NCBI GenBank assembly: GCA_002633005.1
Contig: NMRA01000176.1
Span: forward strand, 503,152 to 567,151
Length of the DNA: 64,000 nt
DNA from: Phoronis australis
Taxonomy: Eukaryota > Phoronida > Phoronidae
Direction: 5' to 3'
A program made the translations under genes and the position numbers. The notes below the pieces were generated by a model. That model made no database searches. It saw only the letters and a list, made by a program, of their open reading frames with translations, and was not told the origin of the DNA. Positions 12,006 to 21,800 of this stretch are shown one piece after another (position 1 is the first letter of the stretch; each line of letters starts with the position of its first letter).

Positions 12006-12073
12006 TTCCGGAAAGTTCTAGAATGTGTCTGAATTGGTGAAAAGCTCCAGAACATCGTAAAAGACTATAAAAA
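12006..12073 (+). promoter_or_regulatory. Heat-shock-element-like cluster plus TATA box
   Basis: 12006-12023 reads TTCCGGAAAGTTCTAGAA: four contiguous, alternately oriented 5-bp units (TTCnnGAAnnTTCnnGAA), the ideal binding array for heat shock factor. TATAAAAA follows at 12066-12073, about 43 bp downstream, a normal promoter distance. What it would drive is unknown. It lies just after a Penelope-like fragment and could be a retroelement promoter. Confidence 0.45.
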
Positions 12074-12240
12074 TACAGACGAAATGAGAGTTGAATTTGA
12101 ATTCAATTGGAGTTGAAAGACAGCTAAAGTCAGTTAAAGTTATAGTTGAGTTGAAGTGAAGAGAATCAGCAGTTAATCAATAGAGAGGCAGCTATAGAGA
12201 CAGTAAGTTATTGAATCAACGAGTGTACATGTAGCATCTG

Positions 12241-12429
12241 ATGGAAGTGTCTCAGTTCATCACAAGTCAAGGCTTCACAGCACTGGCTGGAGTTTTACAT
12301 GTAGGTTCGTTGGCAACTGACAATTACGCGGTTCACTTTTTGACTAATTGGTGTTATCTCATTGTATTCGTGGTGATTTTTTGTACTGTAGTTAATTGGC
12401 TTTATTGGTTATCGTGCGCTTTCTTGTAA
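12241..12429 (+). CDS. Small ORF with a hydrophobic C-terminus, doubtful
   Basis: This 62-codon ORF begins about 165 bp downstream of the TATA-like box. Residues ~33-62 are strongly hydrophobic (LIVFVVIFCTVVNWLYWL), as in a membrane segment or signal anchor. I do not recognise it. Its length is within chance expectation for AT-rich DNA, so the only support is its position behind the HSE/TATA arrangement. Confidence 0.15.
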   Translation: MEVSQFITSQGFTALAGVLHVGSLATDNYAVHFLTNWCYLIVFVVIFCTVVNWLYWLSCAFL

Positions 12430-12479
12430 TTTCATTTCCAAGGAATACTTCATAATTCAAAACAACGTGTTTTATCTTC

Positions 12480-13790
12480 GTTTATATGCGCCCAGCTATT
12501 TAAATGTATATGTGGACGCATGCCGTCATCTCTGTGCGTCCGTCTAACCGTCCGTCCGGGCGGCGTCCGTCAGGCGTCCGGCGTCCGCTGCTCTATCTCC
12601 AAAACTGGTTGACGTACGTTTTTGAAATTTTGCACGTGTTCCTTTCATGGATGTCACGGCATGAGCGAAGTTTCGGACGGATCCGACTACCAGTGTACCC
12701 CCTAGTGGCAATTTTAGTTTTTTACGTTTACCTCTGTATCTTCAAAGATCCTCAACATATTTTCACAAAATTTGGTATATAGGCATCTATTAATGAGACG
12801 ACGATATCCTTCCGCTTTCCGATGGATTCGACGTAGTTTGCGCCACCTAGTCGCTATTTTTACTGTTTTCGAGTTTTTTAGCGTCCACCCCTCTATCAAC
12901 TAAATCGCTCTAAGCATGATTGTGAAAATTGGCTTGCATGTTCTTACTATGAAGAGGACGGTTAACGATGATTTTCCGACGACTTCGACTACTGTGATGC
13001 CTCCTAGTGGCAGCTTTGTTTTTTTGCGCCTATAGCAATATCTCCCAAACCATTTGCAGGATCTTTACTAAATTTTGTAAGTGCACTGATATGATGATGA
13101 CAACGGCCGACGACGACTTTCGGACAGATCTGAATACTGGTGTGCCACCTAGTGGCAATTTTTTTATACATTTACCTCTGTATCTTCAAAGGTCCTCAAC
13201 GTATTTTCATAAAATTTGGTGTACAGGCTTGTGTTAGTGATGTGACGCTAAATTTCCGTTTTCAGATGGATTCGACTTAGGTTGCACCAACTAGTGGCCA
13301 TATTTACTGTTGAGTCTGTTTTTTTGGCGTCCACCCCTCTATCAACCAATCCGCTTTCAGGATAATTGTGAAAATTGGCATGTATGTTTTTACTATAAAG
13401 TGGACGGGTGACGATGATTTTCTGATGACATCGACCACTGTAGCGCCTCCTAGTGGCAGTTTCGTTTTTATCGCTCATGGCTATAAGTCTCCTAAACCGT
13501 TTACAAGATCTTTACTAAATTTAACAAGTGTATTTATATGACTTTGACTACGTACGACGACGATTTTTGAATGGATCTGACTACTGGTGTGCCCCCTGGT
13601 GGCAATTTTAGTTTTACGCTTACCTCTGTATCTTCAAAGGTCTTTAAAGGATTTTCATAAAATTTTGAATTCGTGAAATTTGGTGTATAGCTTTCGATTA
13701 AAGAATCAATGACATGTTCCCGTTTTCGGATGGATGGTACGTTTGTGCGCCATCGAGTGGGCGTTTTTATGACTCAAATAAACAATCTTA
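12480..13790. repeat. Degenerate ~150-bp tandem array (450-bp higher order)
   Basis: A word of the form GYGCCMCCTAGTGGCA recurs at 12695, 12840, 12996, 13142, 13282, 13442, 13589 and 13745, with steps of 140-160 bp and a mean of 150. Longer units repeat every third step: 12695, 13142 and 13589 are each followed by TTACCTCTGTATCTTCAAAG and ATTTTCAYAAAATTTGG, a ~447-bp period. 12840 and 13282 share GTCCACCCCTCTATCAAC. The array begins with a GTCCGTC-rich segment (12535-12590). No conserved reading frame is evident. Confidence 0.8.
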
Positions 13791-15084
13791 AAAGCACACC
13801 ATTTGCGATGCATTCGTGGGTGCATTTCAACGCTCCGCCTTGCATTGGTGTTTTCTATTTGGAAAGGGAGTTAGTCTGCCAAGTCAGAATTTGATCTCCC
13901 CATTAATACCTCATGCGACAACTTTCGAGCTTATTTGGTGGGTTGAATTCATTTTGTTAGCTTATTTTAAGGACAATTTACGCCATTCAATCATAGATTA
14001 AAAGAGTAATTTCTGTGTTTTGGTGTCATTTGCGCAAAACGCTAACGATGGTGACCATTGTCTTCAAAACTTGAATTGAAATTCCCCCTGCTAGTATTTA
14101 GTATGCTTGCAACATTAGTTAAATGACGCCGTCTAGTTGATGTAGCTGTCTTGTGTTATGAGGTTAGCTTTCATTTCAAGAGCAAATCAGTGAGCATCTG
14201 CATTCAGCAAACTGTGATCTTCTCGAGTCGGTTTAGCCACCTTCTCTTGAATTATGTTGTATGCACAGATACAAGGTTGCAATACAGGCTACAAACTGTT
14301 CTTAAAATTCACTGGACTTGATTGATTTCACAACAGGCTAAGACCTGAATGATTTCCGATGACTACTCCCGACAACTGACCCTGCGGAATGGGCGAAGTC
14401 AATCAATACAGCGGATAGAATATGTCTAGTAAGTTAAGCGATGATTTGCAAGGGGCGTTTACTCCACGTGCACCAGCTTCTTGGCCCCCTTCGTGACATT
14501 CTAAATCCAACATTGCTCTTCGTCACAATATAACGACAGGAAAAAGCTTTTTTTCCACAAGAGTGTTTTATTGAAAGAATGAAACTCGAATCTCCTTTAA
14601 ACACATCACTGTGTAAACACACATGTAACTGGCAAAGGAGAAAACTGCACCTGTCTCCTTATGCCCAATTAACCGATGCTAATCCAAACTCAAGTTTTTG
14701 AGCCGAAATGGTTGTTGCCGAAGGTAAAAAGAAAGCTGCGCTCTTACTGAACTTCCACAATTCTTGGACTAGAAATCCGAAAGAAAGTGTGCATTGATAC
14801 ATCTGGATTATTGAAACTCCTATGGTACAGGCAAAGTCGTTGTTCTTCTTTCCACCAAACGTTTCTTTTTATTGACACAACTTTAGGATGTTTAACTGAG
14901 AATTGAGTTCTAGCCTTGGAAAGACATTAACAGTTTGTAATTACTCGACACCATGCTCATTAAGTAGGCTTAACACGATGGGTCGTTTTTGTGCAGAGCA
15001 TTGCGTCAAGCTGTAACGAAGGGTCAGCTCTTAAAGAAATTGGAAATACGTTTGTTTCTGAGTAAGAGACAAGCCGAGGCCACT
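13791..15084. other. Intergenic, nothing recognised
   Basis: Only short ORFs without recognisable domains occur between the tandem array and the 3' end of the minus-strand hydrolase gene. Confidence 0.45.
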
Positions 15085-15090
15085 TTTATT
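15085..15090 (-). promoter_or_regulatory. Candidate polyadenylation signal
   Basis: The minus strand reads AATAAA here, about 142 bases past the TAG stop of the beta-lactamase-like gene. The distance is reasonable for a short 3' UTR. Another AATAAA lies farther downstream near 14870. Confidence 0.45.
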
Positions 15091-15231
15091 AAGGTGAATA
15101 TTCTTAAACGTTAGTACTTTTAATGTGAGAAGAGGTGGAATTCAATTGTTGAACTAATGATTCTTCAAAAAGATTGAGTTCAGTGATTACTTTTCTCAGA
15201 AAATGTTTGAAAAGTTTTGATAATTCATGTT

Positions 15232-15863
15232 CTAACTCAAAATTCGCTCTGGTGCTTGACAAAGTTTGAGGTTTTTCACAAACTCTGGTGGATTTTCTAG
15301 GTTTAAAAACGACACCTTTACCCGGTCAGGTCGTGCCGTTGTTGACGAGAGAAATTGTACATAATTCAGTGGGTTAAACCTGGAGTTGAAAGCAGGAATG
15401 TACAGTAAAGGCTCGTGAGCTTTCAGATAAAATTTATCTGTTTCTTTTTGAGGATATAACGCAAAACGACCCAGTTTTCCGTAATGCATTTCAAGTCGTC
15501 CATCCCAGTTACGTACAAATGTAATGTTACCTAGCAAGAAATTTCCGAAGTTCCCAAGATACTCGTGGACAGGACGAGAATATGGCAAGTTTTCCGGAAA
15601 CGGGAAATTTGGTGGTGTATTGAAGTAATCGTTTGCTTTTCCCCATGGTCGGGGGTAGGAGCATATGGTTGATGTATTTAGCCACGGATCTTTCCCAAGG
15701 ATGCGGTCTTGTATGTAGCTATGTAGGAGAAGATGGAATTTTATTGCCGGCACCAGCGACGGTCCATTTCCGACACTGTAGATGGCACTGTTGACGCTTG
15801 GAATGTACGTTATCATGCCGTCGTGGCCAAACATGTTACCCCAATGTTTGTGAACTTTCAAAC
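15232..15863 (-). CDS. Beta-lactamase-like gene exon 5 (GHDG motif, C-terminus)
   Basis: The acceptor is ATTTTACGCAG|G, phase 1. It encodes residues 347-555 and ends at TAG (15234-15232). HWGNMFGHDGMITYIPSVNS is the third active-site region with the following beta-strand. The remainder is specific to this animal-type subfamily, and I cannot assign it a function. Confidence 0.85.
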
Positions 15864-18800
15864 CTGCGTAAAATAAGAATTTGTTAGAATCTACCAGTGA
15901 GCAGCGTGACAGCGCCAGTTAAATCTTTTATCGTCATTGACATGTAGTCGGGAACGTTTCCGTACATGTAATCTTCGTGTAATAGATATTTATTAGACTT
16001 GATGTGAGGTGCTTTGTAAGATTAATGAGGTCACAAAGGTATTTCATCCAAAACATTTTAAAAACAAAATGTTATGAGTTTGAACACAGGTTACAAGTGA
16101 ACAAGTCGTCAGAACATGAAAAAGCAGGACTGCAAACAATTTCTTGGGTTGCCCATTTTGTATGATCCCCGACCGTCGTGCCTTATTCAAATTGGGTTAC
16201 AAAAACGCTTGTGATAAGGAAACAATTGAGAAGGTCAAGCTCTGTCAAATATTTAGATTCTTGTGTGTTTCGTTGATTCTTACCACGATAAGACAGATCA
16301 AAAACAACAACGACCGGATCGAACAGGACTATGACTAGGAACATCGATTAAGCATCAAGAACTTGCGTATGTGTAAAGAGAGTTGAAGATCGACCAAGTC
16401 AAGATGAAGTGCAACGCTTTGACGCCACGTCCAGTGAGATGGGGGAGGGATTGAGCCAGGTCTCAAATCATGCTGTCGAAGACCTCCCAGATACAAAACT
16501 GGGCTATAGACCGGGAATCCAACAAGGAAAAGATCTAAAGACGCAGACAAGGATAGAATAATCAGGGGAGTTAGAATGTCAGAGAATGAAGAAAGGTATA
16601 CCCGAACAGTCCAGATGGGCCAGCATGGGGCGTGGACAAAGTGGGGCAAAGTCTTGCGAAGGGAAATCGAGTGGGCTGATTTGTGGAAGATGTCTACTCT
16701 GAAAGAAAAGTTCGTCATCAGATTTGTTTGTAATGTATTGCCTACTCCCAGCAACCTTGCTACTTGGGGCCTTACGGACAACTCGAGGAGCTGTATCCAG
16801 TGTGGACGCAGATATACTTTAGAGCACATCCTATCATCTTTCGGCTCATCTTTGGAATCAGGAATGTACACTTACCGACACAACCAGGTACTGAAAGTTA
16901 TCGCAAGGGTGATGGCTGAAAAAGTCGAGAACAAACCGAAATAAAAAATCAGAAGAAGTGGAGAAGAGAAAAGTAAAAGGAAGACACCAGTGCAGAAAGG
17001 CATGCTGCACACAGCCAACGACTGTAGAGTATGTGCTGATTTTGCCCGTCGCCAGTCATCCTTCCCACAGCACATTGTCCAGACTACCCAGCGGCCTGAT
17101 TTGGTCATTTACTTGGACAGTCACCACCAGGTCATCTTGATCGAGCTCACCATCCCGTGGGAGAGTACGGTGGAAGAAGCACATGAACGGAAGAATTTGA
17201 AGTATGCAGACCTGAAGAACGACTGCCACGTGGAGACTGGGATGTTGGTGGTTTTCAGCGAAGGTTGACTGCCAATTTTGTGGGTTGTATGTCTCCCATC
17301 CACCGTGCCTTATTGAGTTACAAAAACGTTTGTGATAAGGAAACAACTGAGAAATCTGTCAAATACTTACATTCTTACGTGCTTCGTTGATTCTTACCTC
17401 GATACCACCCTTTCGACCAACCTCTTGCGTAGTCATCAAGTGATTGATAGACAGGGGCGTGGTTTAGAGACACCCATCCATTCAGATAGGTCTCTGGAAG
17501 CACTATGGTGGGATCGAGCAGTTCCTTCAGTTTTTTGGTCGGCAATAGTTGGCGATGGGCGGCATCTTTCCCTCCCGACACAATGAAGTGTAGATACTTA
17601 GCCATGTCTATCATATTTGTCGATACAGTGCCCGCAGGACCGACGATACCTGATACACTGCACAGAAGTAGAACAGATTTGTGTAAAAATATAAGGTGAT
17701 CACACGTCAGATAATTGTTTGGTTTATTGACTTAGGAACAAGGTTATTAGTTTAAATTCTTAAAGAGATGATCAAAAAGGAATTTTTAAAAGTCTTTAAA
17801 CCAAAATAAATTACCTGTGAAGAAGATTAATTGCCTTAACAGTTCATTGAAGTTCTTAAATTAAGAATAACAATGCGCGATAAATTTTCGTTCTCCAAAT
17901 TTGAGTTGCCTGTTTCCATTCTCATGCATACAGAACACGTGATGGCTCACGCGCCTACTTTCACAGTAAGGTGTAACCATACAGTAGGCCTGGGCGCAGT
18001 GTCTGTTCCACGGGAACTGAATTTGGATCACATTTTCTGGGTCACCTTGCATTAATTTTGCTAGTATGGTCAACAGGATGAAGGTTTACCAGGAAACAGT
18101 TACAGATCATACCGAGATTAACATATTTGTTTCAATTATTAAACAAACACGAGAAACAGGACTTTCTCAAAACAGATAATGAAAATGTGTCTCTGTGTTT
18201 TTAAGAAAAAGGATACAAATCATTAATTTTGTTTTTATTTTCGTCTTCAGCAAACAAAGGGTTGAATTAGACGATATCGAAAATTTTCTTGCACATAGCA
18301 CATTGAAGGTGCTGTAAAGTTTCTTCGGCAAGAACTTTAGATTTTTAAATCACTTACCGTTACGAAAATGGCTTAGCAATATTCTTTACGAAAATTGGAG
18401 TTGATTTTGAACTTGGGTACAACTGACGGTTTGTTACTGATTGAGGTCAGACTGAACTGGCTATCTTGTGGTTGGGGTAACTTGATGAGCTGGTAATAAC
18501 AAACTGCCAGCTGAAAGCTCGGAAATCACTACTCAATTGAATAATGAACAAGTTGGGATCAATTTTTGTAGGTATACAGTCTCAATCAAATGCACTTTTA
18601 GTGGAACGGGGTTCATAGCAACATTAATTTGCAAGGTCTTACGAAATGCCTACTAGTTCTGGTAGAGGTAGGCCCTACGCCTTCGTCCGTAGACAGGACA
18701 TGTCAATTTTGTTTACTTTAAGAATAGCGGCAATGTCCGCCCATTATAGCAGAAATAGTGTTGTGTAAGAAGCCCTCGATCCCCAGACACTCCTGTGAGT

Positions 18801-21800
18801 TTTGGTGACTTACCTGATTGCTTCGTTTCTTCTCAACTTCCAACTCGAATGTTTCGTGTACTTTACGTAAGCTTTGGCGAAGTTCCTCCAATCTGGCCCT
18901 TCTTCGTCGAAGAAGGTCGTAGCCGTCATCCCCAATGGTGTGAACAACTTCTCTCTCATAACCGTTCTCCACGGTTTGCCACCGAGATGTTGTATAACTT
19001 CGCCAATGACGGAGAACATGATGTTATTGTAATGGAGCTTGTCACGAAAGCCTGCGTCACTTTCTTTGCTAGTAAACCTGATGCGCCTGAAAACGGAGTC
19101 CACGATTGCTTTACTTTATACCACATAATCAGCCTGACATGGCCATTACTATCGTTTGTTATTCCATTTTGTTAATCAAAGTTTTTTGGTTAACATTTTG
19201 GCGGGAACCCGAGGCCGGATTCGAACACGCTTCACTCAAGTTTCGTGTAATTCGGCAGCTGACGTCATCTTACGTGAAAATTACTTAAATGAGAACGCGC
19301 CATAATCGCATGTTCAATAAACCGCATTGTAGCGACACTTATTACGCTGGGAAAATAGTTTGTACAATTTCAATAAAAACGGCATCTGTAATTCAGTAAA
19401 ATTTTATGTCATTTTCTCTCACATGTAAATAATCGCCCTCGGGGCTAATTCTTCAAAATCCACACGGGATCTAGATTACGGGAGATTACGATGTCGCCGT
19501 GTAATAAGCTATTACATGACCCACACAGACCAATAAAATGTCGCCATTTTAAGAAATTAAAATCCCTGTCTTGCCATGTCTGTGGAAACATTTTTAGCGA
19601 TTTTAATAGGGTTAGAAAGCGTACCCAACCCGGTGTTGGGTTCACTGACTGTGACATTTGTTAAATTCGTCTTGGCAAACTTGATTCATTGCAACCGGAT
19701 GTTGGCTTTACGATTCTTTAGAGATGAATCGCTTCCTATGCATTGATGCTCACGCTCCACGAAAGCAACGATTTTCACTTAGACCGCCTTCTGCTATAAA
19801 ACTGAACTCCACTTGTTTCTAACTCCGATAGGGAGTAGTTTCTGGGCTTGCAAAAGCTGTCAATTCTATCATTGAGACTATGCCGACCGGGCATATGACC
19901 CGCAAGGACAAACCAATTGATCTCCAGCAAAGGGAACAGCCATTTCTTTCCAAGCCTGAAATCACCGAAGCAGCACTACAAGACCAGTTTCACAACTCTA
20001 AGTGTGTGAACATGGAAAGCTTGTTTATAGCCTGTTTCCTTGTTGACTTGCGAAGTTGTTTGTCATCTACATAACATAAGTGTAATAACACACGTGAACG
20101 TAACTGATATCTGGTGATGAAGTGAGCAGCCGTACACACACTGCTGTTTATTCTAAACCTAATCGTTGACTGAAGCATTGTGAATGCTCGGTCTCTAATG
20201 GACGCCAAGATCTAACCCAGTAGGCATTTACGGCCTCCTCAACGAGCGTAAAATTATCGCTGTCTCCTTACAGTACAAGCTTAAAGTATCTAGACAAAAT
20301 GGCCCGAAATTCACCGTCATGACGGCAGGGAAAGAACCTGAATGTGTTGTCTGAGTAGTCTTCCCTCATGACTTAGAATGAACTAATTGGAAAGTTAGCA
20401 AAGTGGCTTATCCATTCTATATTTTTTATTTTGCATTCCTATATAATTATTACCAGTGTTAACAGAATTAGTCGTCATGAAGGAAAGATGGTATTTTGCC
20501 TGATTACTATTGTCTTTCCTATATAATGGTGGTTGACATGCAAATACGAATTTGATGTTTGTCAAGTACTTCTCGAACGTTCACAGACCAAGCCAATTAA
20601 TTAGTAGAAATTATCTTTGCACGTGAAGTTATTCTAGATATCTTGAAATCAACACCTAACAAAAAGGTGGATATCTCACTGTAGGTTTACCCATTGGTGT
20701 TTAATGTATTTATGTTGTCAAATTAAACGCAATCAGTATCTTTTTCTATTGCGCGAAGAAAAGTAAACCAATAGACAGCTGCCTCTAGCGCCCAACCAAT
20801 GAGTGTGCATGTTCTTGTCGAGCTATAGTTTTGATTCTGCCAAAAGGACATGAATCGCCTGAGTGTCCTTTCAATTCTAATGTCATAATGATTGAGCTTT
20901 ATATATGGGTAGGTTGAGTGCAACTGCAGACGGAGAACTACAAGTTGAGCTGTCTGATTAAGTGAACAATAACGGTGCAGATAGCTCACGTCAAGGTCAA
21001 GGACAGAGTAACTGAATGAATTAACGGCTACTTCATTCCATTTTCGTCTAATTTTCACGCCCTGACGGTAGCTGTCACTACAAGTATCGTTCACTAGAGG
21101 CAGCTTCTCTCGTAGGTCTCAGCCTGCGCTGGCCCTGGTTTGGCTATACCTACTCATATGTATCTCTCCAGTTTAACGCTCCTAAGCGCCACGGGAAGTC
21201 GTTGGATATTATTCCTGTCCTGTGTCCCGCTAGGTCATTGAGTGTAGTTATGTTGGTCAGTAAGTCCGAGTGCATCTCGAAATCCTTCAGGATGTGCTTG
21301 ACCGGCGTATTCCAAGGGATGCTAAAGAGATCATATGAGAAGTAATCAGGATCTGGTTTTCAAAGTCGTCATGCCTTCTTTTTTCGATGATATCCTGCTA
21401 GCGGATCTATACGATCACCAGAGAGGCAAGCGCATTTTTTATTGACAAAGGTTCACGTTAGCCTTAAAAGTTTTCGCGTCTCTCTCCCTCCCTCCCTCCC
21501 TTCCTCACTCCACCCTCCGTCGTTCCCTCCCCCTCCCTCCCTACTCCCGCCCCTTCCCTCCATACCAGACCCTTTAGTCTGGTCTTAAGCTCATCAGCTC
21601 GGTTTTAACTATATAAATAAAACATAAAACTGGTGACAGGTGATCAGTGCAATGGGCCGACTAGAGCGGCTTGTGCACCTTTGGAACAACGTTTACCAAA
21701 CCTCCTGCAAATATTTTTCCAGTATTGGGGACGTACGTTTTCGCTAACTACAAAGTAATGTTAAAAAGAGATAGCGGGTTAGCTCTGCAACTAAAATATT

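Noticed and set aside
18718-18972. 84-codon minus-strand ORF with an Arg/Glu-rich helix
   Set aside because: It is a shifted frame of exon 3 of the beta-lactamase-like gene, whose other frame has the YxN motif and correct splice sites.
20723-21094. 123-codon minus-strand ORF inside intron 2 of the beta-lactamase-like gene
   Set aside because: It does not match the family. Exons 2 and 3 already join in phase without it.
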